From: Pseudomonas capeferrum
GTDB lineage: Bacteria; Pseudomonadota; Gammaproteobacteria; Pseudomonadales; Pseudomonadaceae
Direction: 5' to 3'
Assembly (NCBI RefSeq): GCF_000731675.1
Contig: NZ_JMIT01000001.1
Span: forward strand, 1,239,526 to 1,303,525
Length of the DNA stretch: 64,000 nucleotides
Positions 19,497 to 28,550 of this stretch are shown here, piece after piece. The position numbers were made by a program, and so were the translations under genes. The stretch's first letter is position 1. Each line of letters starts with the position of its first letter. Under the pieces are notes generated by a model. It made no database searches. It worked only from the letters and a program-made list of their open reading frames with translations, and was not told the origin of the DNA.

Positions 19497-20840
19497 TTAC
19501 ACCACCTGCCGTGCAGCGCGTCGGCCTGAACCGGCATGGCGCCCTTGCAGCAGCACGGCCAGCGCAGCCAGCACCGCCGGTACAAGCAACGACGCGAACA
19601 CCTGCGCGAAGCTCCACCCCATTGCCAGCATCTGGGCGCCGGCAAACGCACTGAGAATCGCCCCGAAACGGCCGATGCCACTCATCCAGCTGGCACCGGT
19701 CGCGCGCGCTTCGGTCGGGTAGAACGCTGCCGCCAGCGCATTCATGCCCACACTGGCACCATTGAGGCCAAAGCCCACGGCCCAGGCAATCGTGCACAGC
19801 CAGGTGAAGTCCCCGGCCACTTGGCCAATGGCGAAGATCACTGCGCCGCTGAACAGGAAGGTCAGCATCAGCACGCGTTGCGGGTTGCAGCGGTCCATGG
19901 CCCAGCCCACCGAAATCGCCCCCAGCGGCCCGCCGATCTGGAAGCAGGCGGTGACGATGGCCGCTTCGGCTACCGAGAAGCCACCGCCCTCCTTCACCAG
20001 AGTGGGCAACCAGCCGCTGAACAGGTAGACCAGAAACAACGCCAGCACGTAGCCGGTCCAGAGCATGAAGGTGCCGAAGCGATAGCGCGGCGAAAGGATG
20101 GTGCCAATTGCCCCACCGCTGCTCGGCGTGCTGGGCGGCAGCACAAAAGTGCTGTCGGCGCTGATGCGCCCCGGCGCCAGGCGGCTGACAATGGCGCGTA
20201 TGCGTCGCACATCGGCACCCTTGCTGACCAGGAAGGTGACCGATTCGGGCAGCCGCCAGCACAGCAACGGCAAGGTCAGCAGCGGCAGCACGCCACCCAG
20301 CACCAGCACACTGCGCCAGCCCAGGTTCGGGATCATCCAGGCACTGACAAAGCCGCCTGCCGCCGCGCCCAGGGAAAAGCCGCAGAACGCCAGGGTGATC
20401 AGCAACGAGCGGCTGCGCGCCGGCGCGTATTCGCTGACCAGGGTGCTGGCATTGGGCATGGCGGCGCCCAAGCCCAGCCCGGTGAGAAAACGCAGGGCCA
20501 CCAGGGTTTCAAGGTTGGGCGAAAACGCCGAAGCCAGGGTCCAGACGCCAAACAGCAGGACGCTGCCCAGCAAGACCACCTTGCGCCCGTAGCGATCTGC
20601 CAGGGGGCCGGCGATCAAGGCCCCGAGCGCCAGGCCGATGAGGGCGGCGCTCAGCACCGGGCCCAGGCTTTGCGCGTTCAGGCCCCAGTCGCTTTTCAGC
20701 TGCGGGGCGATGAAACCGATGATGGCGACGTCCAGCCCGTCCAGGGCGATGATCAGAAACCCCAGAAAGACCACCCACTTCTGGTAGCGGCCGATGGGTT
20801 GCTGGTCGATCAGTTGGCGCACATCGATAGCGTTGTTCAT
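19497..20840 (-). CDS. MFS aromatic acid:H+ symporter (AAHS/PcaK type)
   Basis: A 447-residue, 12-segment MFS permease. The ATG at 20840 has AGGTGA upstream and is preferred over the GTG at 20849. The first membrane segment carries the AAHS signature (ALDGLDVAIIGFIAPQL), and the loop between segments 2 and 3 has GPLADRYGRK. This family includes PcaK and BenK, which import 4-hydroxybenzoate, benzoate and related acids. It is the last gene of a coupled operon with an SDR, a flavoprotein dehydrogenase and a NIPSNAP protein, so it probably imports that pathway's substrate. Confidence 0.87.
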   Translation of the reverse strand: MNNAIDVRQLIDQQPIGRYQKWVVFLGFLIIALDGLDVAIIGFIAPQLKSDWGLNAQSLGPVLSAALIGLALGALIAGPLADRYGRKVVLLGSVLLFGVWTLASAFSPNLETLVALRFLTGLGLGAAMPNASTLVSEYAPARSRSLLITLAFCGFSLGAAAGGFVSAWMIPNLGWRSVLVLGGVLPLLTLPLLCWRLPESVTFLVSKGADVRRIRAIVSRLAPGRISADSTFVLPPSTPSSGGAIGTILSPRYRFGTFMLWTGYVLALFLVYLFSGWLPTLVKEGGGFSVAEAAIVTACFQIGGPLGAISVGWAMDRCNPQRVLMLTFLFSGAVIFAIGQVAGDFTWLCTIAWAVGFGLNGASVGMNALAAAFYPTEARATGASWMSGIGRFGAILSAFAGAQMLAMGWSFAQVFASLLVPAVLAALAVLLQGRHAGSGRRAARQVV

Positions 20841-20888
20841 GGGTATCACCTGTTGTTGTTTTTATGCGGGTGCAGGGCCCCGGTGGCA

Positions 20889-21218
20889 TTAGCGGTGAGC
20901 GAGGCTGTGCAGCCGCACCGGCCTGATGATCCGCGTCTCCTGGGCCACCACCAGGTCACGGGTGGCGTGCAGGTAGGCGGCGAAGTCCGGGTCGGCATCG
21001 CGGGCGGCGCTGCGCGTTTCGAAGTCATCCAGGCTGTCGTAGCCCCACAGGTGCACCACCTGGTTCAGCGGGCCGATGCTGCTGGTGTAGAAGGCCAGTG
21101 GCGCCCCCAGATGGCGCAGCAGAATCGGCATCGCCAACTGGTCGAAGGCCTCGAGAAACGCCGCCATGCCACGTGGGCGAATGGTGTAGATCCGATGGTC
21201 GACGATGGCCTTGTCCAT
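20889..21218 (-). CDS. NIPSNAP-family protein
   Basis: A 109-residue protein with the NIPSNAP/dimeric alpha-beta barrel pattern: VDHRIYTIRPRGMAAFLEAF near the start, PLAFYTSSIGPLNQVVHLWG in the middle and SLDDFETRSAARDADPDF. Its ATG overlaps the flavoprotein stop (TGATG), so the two are translated together; a GTG one codon upstream is possible. NIPSNAP proteins have no single established enzymatic role, but often occur in catabolic operons. It is 48 bases upstream of the permease. Confidence 0.85.
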   Translation of the reverse strand: MDKAIVDHRIYTIRPRGMAAFLEAFDQLAMPILLRHLGAPLAFYTSSIGPLNQVVHLWGYDSLDDFETRSAARDADPDFAAYLHATRDLVVAQETRIIRPVRLHSLAHR

Positions 21219-22936
21219 CACGCCACCTCCCGTGCATTGGCCGCAGTCGCCAGGCCTTGTTCGACGCCTGCCAGATGGCGCCCGGTGATGTAGCCAAAGG
21301 TCATGATCGGCCCCAGGGTGATGCCTGCGCCGGGGTAGTTGCCGCCCATGATGCTGGCGCGGTCGTTGCCAACGGCATACAGCCCCTCGATGGCCCGCTC
21401 ATCGGTGCCGAGCACTTCGCCGACCACACTGGTGCGGATCCCGTCGAAGGTACCCAAGTCGCCCATGATCACCTTCACGGCAAAGTAAGGCCCCTCGCCC
21501 AGCGGCGCCACGCAAGGGTTGGGCGCGTGTTGCGGGTCGGCCAGATAACGATTGAAGCGGGTAGTGCCACGCCCGAACTGGCGGTCCTCACCCTGAACGG
21601 CGCCCAGGTTGTACTCACGCACGGTCTGCTCCAGCCCGGCGGCATCGATCCCGGCCTTGCCGGCCAGCTCTGCGAGGCTGCGCCCCTTGAGCAGGTAGCC
21701 ATTGCGCAACAGCGGCCCCAGCGGCATCGGCGCGGGCTTGGCGAAACCCAGGCCATACTTGGCCAGGGTGCGGCGGTCACAGACCAGCCACATGGCGGTT
21801 TCCGGCTGCTCGGCACAGGCTTCGATCAACGCTGCCCCCACATCGTGGTAGGAATTCGATTCGTTGGTGAATCGCTTGCCCGAGCGCAGCACCCCGATCA
21901 CACCGGGCTTGTAACGATCGAGCAAATGCGGAAAGGCAACGTAGCGCCCTGCCCCCATGGGCACTTTCGATACCGGCATCCAGGCCGCTGCGGCTTGCAG
22001 GCGGATATCGACCTTGGCGCCCAATGCTTCGGCCATGCGGGCACCATCACCCGTGTTGCCTTCAGGCACCGGCGAAAAATGCTCACCGCCGCGACGCACA
22101 TGCGGGTAGGCCTGCTTCAACCGTTGCAGGTCGTGGGAGAACCCGCCACAGGCCAGCACCACACCCCGCCGCGCTTCGATACGCAGCTCGCTGTCGCCTT
22201 GCTTGGCCAACACCCCCGTGACCCGGTTGCCTTCAAGCAACAGTTGCCTGGCCGGGGTGCCGGTCAGAATCGGAATATCCAGGTCCAGCGCCGACCTCAC
22301 CAGTCGCGCCGCCAAGGCATTGCCGCTGGTGACCTGAGTACCGCGCCGGTACAGCGCCAGCTCTTTGAAATGGGTTAGCAAGCGCTTGGCCACATAAGCG
22401 AACGACGACAGTGAACGCGTGACATTGAAGAAGTGCTTGAGGTCGGCATTCGACGAGTTGAACATCATGCCGATGAAAGTGATGGTCTTGAGCGGTGGCC
22501 GCAGGCGTGCCATGTCTGGCCCCAGGCCCCGGATATCGTAGGGCGCCGCCAGTATCGAGCGGCCGACCTCGACGCCACCCTCCACCTGCGGGTGGTAGTC
22601 GGGGTACAGGGTGGGGACGAATTTGACGGCTGTCTCGCGCTCGAAGAAGTCCACCATGCGTGGCCCGTGGCGCAGAAACGCCTTGACCGCCGCTTCGTCG
22701 AAGCAGTCGCCGGTTTCGTTGCGCAAGTAGGTAAGTGCCGCCGCCTCGCTGTCGTTTACCCCATGTCGGCTGCACGGCACCCACAGCACCCCGCCGGAAA
22801 ACGCCGTGGTGCCGCCGAAGCAGTCCGCCTTCTCGATCACGATTACATCCAGGCCGTGCTTTTTCGCGGTGATCGCTGTCGCCAGGCCACCGGCCCCCGC
22901 CCCCACCACCAGTACATCGCAGTTGCGCGTGTTCAT
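21218..22936 (-). CDS. KstD-like FAD-dependent ketone desaturase (3-oxosteroid-delta1-dehydrogenase family)
   Basis: The 572-residue protein has an N-terminal FAD-binding Rossmann motif (DVLVVGAGAGGLATAITAKK), a FAD loop with EKADCFGGTTAFSGG, and VVLACGGFSHDLQRL in the middle. The C-terminus (YAVGNDRASIMGGNYPGAGI) matches the 3-ketosteroid-delta1-dehydrogenase group. The Tyr near residue 534 and the Gly four positions later correspond to its catalytic Tyr/Gly pair. Such enzymes introduce a double bond next to a ring ketone. The operon partners (SDR, aromatic-acid-type permease) suggest an oxo-alicyclic acid rather than a steroid; that is inference. It overlaps the SDR gene by 4 bases. Confidence 0.82.
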   Translation of the reverse strand: MNTRNCDVLVVGAGAGGLATAITAKKHGLDVIVIEKADCFGGTTAFSGGVLWVPCSRHGVNDSEAAALTYLRNETGDCFDEAAVKAFLRHGPRMVDFFERETAVKFVPTLYPDYHPQVEGGVEVGRSILAAPYDIRGLGPDMARLRPPLKTITFIGMMFNSSNADLKHFFNVTRSLSSFAYVAKRLLTHFKELALYRRGTQVTSGNALAARLVRSALDLDIPILTGTPARQLLLEGNRVTGVLAKQGDSELRIEARRGVVLACGGFSHDLQRLKQAYPHVRRGGEHFSPVPEGNTGDGARMAEALGAKVDIRLQAAAAWMPVSKVPMGAGRYVAFPHLLDRYKPGVIGVLRSGKRFTNESNSYHDVGAALIEACAEQPETAMWLVCDRRTLAKYGLGFAKPAPMPLGPLLRNGYLLKGRSLAELAGKAGIDAAGLEQTVREYNLGAVQGEDRQFGRGTTRFNRYLADPQHAPNPCVAPLGEGPYFAVKVIMGDLGTFDGIRTSVVGEVLGTDERAIEGLYAVGNDRASIMGGNYPGAGITLGPIMTFGYITGRHLAGVEQGLATAANAREVA

Positions 22937-23763
22937 GGGCGAACGCCCTCGAAGCCTGGGCGTGGGATCAATGCCATGGGCATGCTCTCCAGCCCGCCAT
23001 CGACGGTCAGCTCGGCGCCGTTGATGTAGTCGGCGCGCGGGCTGGCGAGAAACAGGACTGCTTCAGCGATGTCCTGCGGCTCGCCGATCCGCTGGTTGGC
23101 GGTCATGGCGCTGCGCTGGCGCTCGATGTGCGGGTCGGCGTAGAACGCGGCCGACAACGGCGTGCGGATCAACCCGGGGCACACCGCATTACTACGCACC
23201 CCGCGCGGGCCCCACTCCACGGCTATTTGCCGCGACAACAGGCTGACACCGGCCTTGGCCGCGCTGTAGGCACCGCTGTTGGGTTGTGGGTAATGAGCGG
23301 CGATGGACGCAATATGCACGATCCGCCCCTGGCCACGGGCAAGCATCGAACGGCCGAAGGCCTGGGAACACAGCAGGTAGCCGCTGAGGTTGACCGCCAG
23401 TACCTGGTTCCATTGCTCCAGGCTCAGCGTTTCAAGGGCACCGGGGCGCAACACACTGGCGTTGTTGACCAGTACATCGCAGCGACCGTGCAGCGCCTGC
23501 ACCTGTGCCGCCGCCTGGCTGACGCTGTCGGGGTCGGCGATGTCGCAGCCCAGCGCGCTGACCTCGCCGACGCTGTGCTCGCCCAAGGTCGCCGCCAGCT
23601 CGCGGCATTTATCCAGGTCGCGATCCAGCAACACCACATGGGCATGCTGCCCCACCAATGCGGCAGCCAGGGCCGCGCCAATGCCGCCGGCCGCGCCGGT
23701 TACCACGCAAACGGCAGAGTCCAGGCCCAGCCAGTGATCAGTCGTCATCTTGTTGTTATGCAT
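22933..23763 (-). CDS. Short-chain dehydrogenase/reductase
   Basis: A 276-residue classical SDR with the NAD(P) motif VVTGAAGGIGAALAAAL near residue 20, NNAS near residue 100, and a Ser-Tyr-Lys active site (HIASIAAHYPQPNSGAYSAA followed by KAG). The start at 23763 has GGAGAG upstream. It is the first gene of the coupled operon SDR-flavoprotein-NIPSNAP-permease. It probably oxidises a ring hydroxyl to the ketone that the flavoprotein then desaturates. The operon faces a divergent AraC gene 180 bases away. Confidence 0.87.
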   Translation of the reverse strand: MHNNKMTTDHWLGLDSAVCVVTGAAGGIGAALAAALVGQHAHVVLLDRDLDKCRELAATLGEHSVGEVSALGCDIADPDSVSQAAAQVQALHGRCDVLVNNASVLRPGALETLSLEQWNQVLAVNLSGYLLCSQAFGRSMLARGQGRIVHIASIAAHYPQPNSGAYSAAKAGVSLLSRQIAVEWGPRGVRSNAVCPGLIRTPLSAAFYADPHIERQRSAMTANQRIGEPQDIAEAVLFLASPRADYINGAELTVDGGLESMPMALIPRPGFEGVRP

Positions 23764-23943
23764 GCTGCTCTCCAGAGTGTCGCTTCATCTGGCAAACAGC
23801 CTAGGGCCGGCACGTGCCCGGGCAGAATGGACAAAACCTGCAACCCACCCCACATTCCCGACAATTTCGTCCACTGGCCCTTAACCCGGCAAGCCGCTGT
23901 GGCACAGTAGCCGGGTATCGATCACAACAATAACTACAAGACC

Positions 23944-24831
23944 ATGAACAAGATCCCCAACTACGCCCTGTACGGCGAAACCGCGCAGCCGGTGTGGCAC
24001 GAGTCCCTGCATGTGGAGTCGATCTCGCAACGCTCCGGCGCCTACAACTGGGAGATTGCCGCGCACCGTCATGAAGGCCTGCTGCAGTTGCTGTACCTGC
24101 AAAGCGGTGCCGGCGAAGTGCTGTTCGACAGCGACCGCGTGCAGGCCCGGGCGCCCTGCGTGGTGTACGTGCCGGCGCAGGTGGTGCATGGTTTTCATTG
24201 GGCCGGCGCGGTCGAGGGCCAGGTGATCACGGCGGCGCAGCATCCGCTGGAAAGTATCGCCCAGGTACTGGCACCGAACCTGCTGGCACAGGTGCGCAAA
24301 CCCCAGGTGATCGCCCTGCCGCAGTGGGACGCCGACGAAGACCCGCTGCTACCGCTGTGCCGCGCACTGCGTGAGGAATACCACAACCGCGCCCGCGAGC
24401 ATGTGGCGTGCAGTATGTCGCTGTTGCTGACGCTGATGATCCAGGTGTTGCGCCACGAGCCGCAGGCCCGCGCCGGCGAGCAGCGTCTACCGTCGAGGCG
24501 CAGCCAGCAACTGACCAGGTTCCGTGAGCTGGTGGACATGCACTACCGCGCGCATTGGTCGCTCGGTGATTACGCCGGTGAGCTCGGGCTGACCTTGACC
24601 ACGCTGGGGCGGCTGTGCCAGGAGCATCTGGGCATGACGCCGATGAACGTCATCAATGCCCGCCTGGTGTTGGAGGCCAAACGGGCGCTGGGGCATTCGA
24701 GCCTCAGTGTGAAAGAGATTGCCCATGAGCTGGGGTTTGTCGATGTCGGCTACTTCAGCCGGTTTTTCCGCAAGCATTCAGGGGTGAGCCCGAGTGGGTT
24801 TCGTGAGGCCGCAGGGCGAAAGGGCCCGTAA
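23944..24831 (+). CDS. AraC-family regulator of the adjacent catabolic operon
   Basis: The 295-residue protein has an N-terminal cupin sensor (IAAHRHEGLLQLLYLQSGAG, YVPAQVVHGFHW) and a C-terminal AraC DNA-binding domain (ELGLTLTTLGRLCQEHLGMT and EIAHELGFVDVGYFSRFFRK). The pattern resembles AraC regulators of the PobR/PobC type used for hydroxybenzoate genes. It is divergent from the SDR-flavoprotein operon and is the natural candidate for its activator. In the 180-base gap an imperfect GAC-N6-GTC dyad lies at 23860-23871. Confidence 0.83.
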   Translation: MNKIPNYALYGETAQPVWHESLHVESISQRSGAYNWEIAAHRHEGLLQLLYLQSGAGEVLFDSDRVQARAPCVVYVPAQVVHGFHWAGAVEGQVITAAQHPLESIAQVLAPNLLAQVRKPQVIALPQWDADEDPLLPLCRALREEYHNRAREHVACSMSLLLTLMIQVLRHEPQARAGEQRLPSRRSQQLTRFRELVDMHYRAHWSLGDYAGELGLTLTTLGRLCQEHLGMTPMNVINARLVLEAKRALGHSSLSVKEIAHELGFVDVGYFSRFFRKHSGVSPSGFREAAGRKGP

Positions 24832-24846
24832 TTTCGCACAGCACCC

Positions 24847-25620
24847 TCAAGCCTCCAGTGCCTGCTGCACCTGGCCCACTGTCGCCGCCAAGCGCTGCAG
24901 ATGCAGGCTCAACACCCGCTCTACCGGCGCCTGGTCCTCCGGCCAGTGCAAGGCAATGCTACCCGCCAGCCGCCCTTCAACCCGCACCGGCAACGCGATC
25001 GCCCGGATCAGGAACGGCAACCGCACCGGGTACTCCCAGTGCCCCTCGGTGCGCTGACCAAAGCCCTTGTGCGCATCGTCCTCGATATCGCGCAACAGCG
25101 TTTCATCACCCAACTGCTGGTGGCTGGCCAGGCGCTGCACTTCGTCGCTGTGCATTTCCCCCAGGCATGCCCGCCCCATTGCCGAGTGAAACAGGCTGGC
25201 ATGGTGCCCGACGATCTGGCAGTTGTTCGGGTAGCGCTTGCGCAGCACCAGGGGGATGGCGCTTTCCATCACTTCAAGGCGCTCGCCATCGAAGCACGAC
25301 AGGTCCGCCACCAGCCCGGTGCGCTCGCTCAGTTCCAGCAACCAGGGCGCTGCGTGTTCGACCAGGCGCCGCTTCAAACGCAACTGGCGGTCACCGAACA
25401 GGCGCCGGGCGCACAGGCGATAACGCCGATCACTCAAGCCCCGGTAGACCCAGCCCTGCTCCTGCAAGGTGGCCAGCATTCGCGACACCGTGGCCTTGGG
25501 TAGGGCCGTCAGGTAATGCAGCTCCTCCAGCCCTAACGCCTGGTGTTCGCCGAGCAAATCGACGATGGCCAGCGCCCGCTCCACCGAGCGCACGCCGCCG
25601 CTGTCTGTCGTGGTGCCCAT
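24847..25620 (-). CDS. IclR-family transcriptional regulator
   Basis: A 257-residue protein with an N-terminal winged helix (SVERALAIVDLLGEHQALGL, ALPKATVSRMLATLQEQGWV) and the IclR effector domain (SAMGRACLGEM, RAIALPVRVEGRLAGSIALH). The start has GGGAGG upstream. It lies 69 bases downstream of the amidase gene on the same strand and probably controls the amidase-MFS-M20 set. The effector is unknown. Confidence 0.86.
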   Translation of the reverse strand: MGTTTDSGGVRSVERALAIVDLLGEHQALGLEELHYLTALPKATVSRMLATLQEQGWVYRGLSDRRYRLCARRLFGDRQLRLKRRLVEHAAPWLLELSERTGLVADLSCFDGERLEVMESAIPLVLRKRYPNNCQIVGHHASLFHSAMGRACLGEMHSDEVQRLASHQQLGDETLLRDIEDDAHKGFGQRTEGHWEYPVRLPFLIRAIALPVRVEGRLAGSIALHWPEDQAPVERVLSLHLQRLAATVGQVQQALEA

Positions 25621-25689
25621 GTGTCTGACCTCCCTGTCTCTGCGTGGATGGTCATGATGCCCAGCAAAAAACGCGCCTGCCCAGGGTGC

Positions 25690-27147
25690 TCAACGTGATT
25701 GCAGGCAATTAGGCGGCTGCCGCTCGACCCAACGGGTCAGTTGTTCATGGGCATACGCCAGCTGCAGCACGGCTTGGTCGGCCTGGGCGGGGCCTATGAT
25801 CTGCAGGCCCATCGGCAGCCCCGCGGCATTGAAGCCAACCGGTACGCTCATGCTCGGCAAGCCGGCCAACGTCGGGCCGATGACTACCTCCATCCAGCGG
25901 TGGTAGGTGTCCATCGCCTGCCCGCCGACCACCTTCGGCCACGCTTGGGCTGCGTCGAAAGGGAACACCTGGGCAGCAGGCAACAGCAGAAAATCGTAAC
26001 GTTCAAACAGGGTGTTCAACGCCTGGTACCAGGCGCTGCGGTCCAGCGAGGCCTGGTAAACGTCCGCCGCCGTCAGGCGCTGGCCCCCTTCAACCTCCCA
26101 GCGCGCCTCGGGTTTGAGCAGTGCGCGCTTCGCGGGGTGGGCATAGGCTGCGCTCAGGCTTCCGTGCACCAGGAAGTGGCGGTGAGTCAGCCAGCATTGC
26201 CACAGGCGCGCCATATCGAAGCCTGGCTGGCACGCTTCGACTTCGCAACCCAGCGCGGCGAAGTCCGCCAAGGCCGCTTCGCACAGGCCCATTACCCCGT
26301 CATCCATCGGCAGGTAACCGTCATGGCTGCCCAGCCAGCCGACCCGCACGCCCTTGAAATCACGCGGCAGCCCATGGGCGAAGTCGCGCGGGCCGTCGCG
26401 CAGTGACAATGGCACCCGCGCGTCATGGCCGGCCTGGACCGACAGTAGCCGCGCCACATCTGTCACCGTGCGCCCCATCGGGCCCTCGGTGGCCAGCTGC
26501 TGCATGAACAGCTCCGGTGTCGGCCCATATGGCACCCGCCCTTGCGAAGGGCGCAGGCCAAACACATTGTTGAACGCCGCCGGGTTGCGTAGCGAGCCCA
26601 TCATGTCGCTGCCATCGGCCACCGGCAGCAAGCGCAGGGCCAGGGCCGCAGCTGCCCCGCCACTGCTGCCACCGGCCACGCGGCTCGGGTCGTAGGCGTT
26701 GAGGGTGGTGCCGAACAGCGTGTTGTAGCTTTGCGAGCCGAGGCCGAACTCCGGCACATTGCTCTTGCCGATGATGATCGCCCCGCTGGCGCGCACCCGC
26801 GCCACGCTGAGCGCATCCTGCTCGGGCACATGCTCGGCGAACAGCGGCGAGCCCAGCGTGGTACGCAGCCCCGCCGTGGCCGCCAGGTCCTTGACCGCCT
26901 GCGGCATGCCATGCATCCAGCCCCGCGACTGCCCGCCCGCCAGCTCGCGGTCGCGCGCGTCGGCCTCGGCCAACAGCACCGCGCCCTCGCGCAGCGACAC
27001 CAACGCATTGACCTGCGGGTTAAAGCGTTCGATATGGCCCAGGTAGGCCTGCATCACTTCACGGCACGACACTTGGCGGGCATGAATCGCCTGGGACAGC
27101 GCCTCGGCATCCAGGGCAACGATCGGGTCGATGGCTAACAGGTTCAC
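25690..27147 (-). CDS. Amidase-signature family amidase
   Basis: A 485-residue amidase-signature enzyme. The Ser-Ser-Lys triad is visible: Lys in PQAVKDLAATAG (about 82), cis-Ser in GSDMMGSLRNPAAF (about 182) and nucleophilic Ser in VAGGSSGGAAAALALR (about 155-165). The frame is open upstream, but the GTG at 27147 has GGAGTG before it and overlaps the MFS stop as GTGA, so translation is coupled. The family hydrolyses amides to acid and ammonia. The neighbours (MFS importer, M20 hydrolase) point to use of an N-acyl or amide compound. Confidence 0.88.
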   Translation of the reverse strand: MNLLAIDPIVALDAEALSQAIHARQVSCREVMQAYLGHIERFNPQVNALVSLREGAVLLAEADARDRELAGGQSRGWMHGMPQAVKDLAATAGLRTTLGSPLFAEHVPEQDALSVARVRASGAIIIGKSNVPEFGLGSQSYNTLFGTTLNAYDPSRVAGGSSGGAAAALALRLLPVADGSDMMGSLRNPAAFNNVFGLRPSQGRVPYGPTPELFMQQLATEGPMGRTVTDVARLLSVQAGHDARVPLSLRDGPRDFAHGLPRDFKGVRVGWLGSHDGYLPMDDGVMGLCEAALADFAALGCEVEACQPGFDMARLWQCWLTHRHFLVHGSLSAAYAHPAKRALLKPEARWEVEGGQRLTAADVYQASLDRSAWYQALNTLFERYDFLLLPAAQVFPFDAAQAWPKVVGGQAMDTYHRWMEVVIGPTLAGLPSMSVPVGFNAAGLPMGLQIIGPAQADQAVLQLAYAHEQLTRWVERQPPNCLQSR

Positions 27148-28454
27148 GGTTTCACTCCAAGGTTGAAGGCAACAGCCTTGCCAGCACGCGGGGCCTCTTT
27201 CAGGCAATAGGTGCCCAGCAGCGTCAGCAGGCACGCGAATAGCACATAGAACGACGGCGCCACCGGCGTGCCGAGCACCTTGCTCAGCCAAGTGACGATC
27301 AGCGGGGCGAAGCCGCCGAACACCATCACCGCAACGTTGTAGGCCACCGACACCCCGGTGGAGCGCACCTCGATCGGGAACTGCTCGGCCAGGGCGGTCG
27401 GCGCCGGGCCGAAGAAGCCGCCGATGGCAGTGCACAGCAGCAGTTGCATCACCAGCAGGCGCTCGATCGATGGCGCCGCCGCTACCCAGACATACAACGG
27501 GTAGACCATCACGAAGAACGCCAAGGTAAAGGCCATCAGCACCGGCCGCCGGCCCAGGCGGTCCGATAACGCACCCGCCAGGGGGATCACCACGGTCATC
27601 AGGCCCACGGCCAGCATCTGCACCAGCAACACCTGGTCCAGCGGCAGGCCCAGGTTCTTGTGGGCGAAGGTTGGCATGTTCACCAGCACGACATAGAACG
27701 ACACCGTCGCCCCACAGGCCAAGCCCATCGACACCAACAGGCTGCGGCGGTGCTCACGCAGTACCTGCCACAAACTCGGCGCCTGGCCCTTGGCCTGCTT
27801 GCGGGCTTCGAGGAACTCCTCGGGCTCTTCCATGTGCTTGCGAATCCACAGCCCCACCGGGCCGATCAGCAAGCCGATCACGAACGGGATCCGCCAGCCC
27901 CAGCTGTCCAAGGCCTCGGGCGTGCACAGGTGGGTGACCAGCGCCACCATCGCCGCCCCACTGAACACCGCCAGGCATTGCCCCACCAGTTGCCACGAAC
28001 CATACAGCCCCTTGCGGTGGGCCGGTGCGCTTTCCACCAGAAACGCCGTGGCACTGGCGTATTCACCGCCCGTGGCAAAGCCCTGCAGCATGCGCGCCAC
28101 CACGATCAGCAGCGGCGCGCCCATGCCGATGGCCACGTAGCTGGGGGCAAAGGCGATCATCGCGATGGACACCGTCATCAGGCGGATGATCAGTTGCATC
28201 GCCGCCTTGCGCCCCTTGCGGTCGGAATACATACCCAGCAGCACCCCGCCCACCGGGCGCATGAAAAAGCCCACGCCGAAGGTGGCCAGGGCCATCAGCA
28301 GCGAGGCGTACTCGTCGTCGGAGGGGAAGAACTGACGGGCGATGATGCTGGCCAGAAAGCCGTACACGATAAAGTCATACCACTCCAGGGCATTGCCGAT
28401 GACCGCCGCGACCACTTGCCGGGTACGCGACGCGCCTGTATTGGAAGTCTGCAT
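27144..28454 (-). CDS. MFS transporter, metabolite:H+ symporter type
   Basis: A 436-residue permease with 12 membrane segments and the MHS-subfamily N-terminus (VVAAVIGNALEWYDFIVYGF), where the Glu-Trp-Tyr-Asp block is characteristic. MRPVGGVLLGMYSDRKGRK is the conserved loop 2-3 signature. The ATG at 28454 has GGAG eight bases upstream and is chosen over the GTG at 28463. Subfamily members import organic acids, betaine or related solutes. It lies between the M20 hydrolase and the amidase and is coupled to the latter. Confidence 0.87.
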   Translation of the reverse strand: MQTSNTGASRTRQVVAAVIGNALEWYDFIVYGFLASIIARQFFPSDDEYASLLMALATFGVGFFMRPVGGVLLGMYSDRKGRKAAMQLIIRLMTVSIAMIAFAPSYVAIGMGAPLLIVVARMLQGFATGGEYASATAFLVESAPAHRKGLYGSWQLVGQCLAVFSGAAMVALVTHLCTPEALDSWGWRIPFVIGLLIGPVGLWIRKHMEEPEEFLEARKQAKGQAPSLWQVLREHRRSLLVSMGLACGATVSFYVVLVNMPTFAHKNLGLPLDQVLLVQMLAVGLMTVVIPLAGALSDRLGRRPVLMAFTLAFFVMVYPLYVWVAAAPSIERLLVMQLLLCTAIGGFFGPAPTALAEQFPIEVRSTGVSVAYNVAVMVFGGFAPLIVTWLSKVLGTPVAPSFYVLFACLLTLLGTYCLKEAPRAGKAVAFNLGVKP

Positions 28455-28550
28455 GCGGAGCACTCCATCAATCTGTTGGCCAGAAACGCTTCAAGTGATC
28501 GCCCAGGCACGCTCGCGCCCGGGTTCCAGCGGCAGTCGTCAATGCAGGGT

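Noticed and set aside
19536..21293. Plus-strand open frame of 585 codons opposite the MFS, NIPSNAP and flavoprotein genes
   Set aside because: Gln/Arg-rich shadow spanning three real genes on the other strand.
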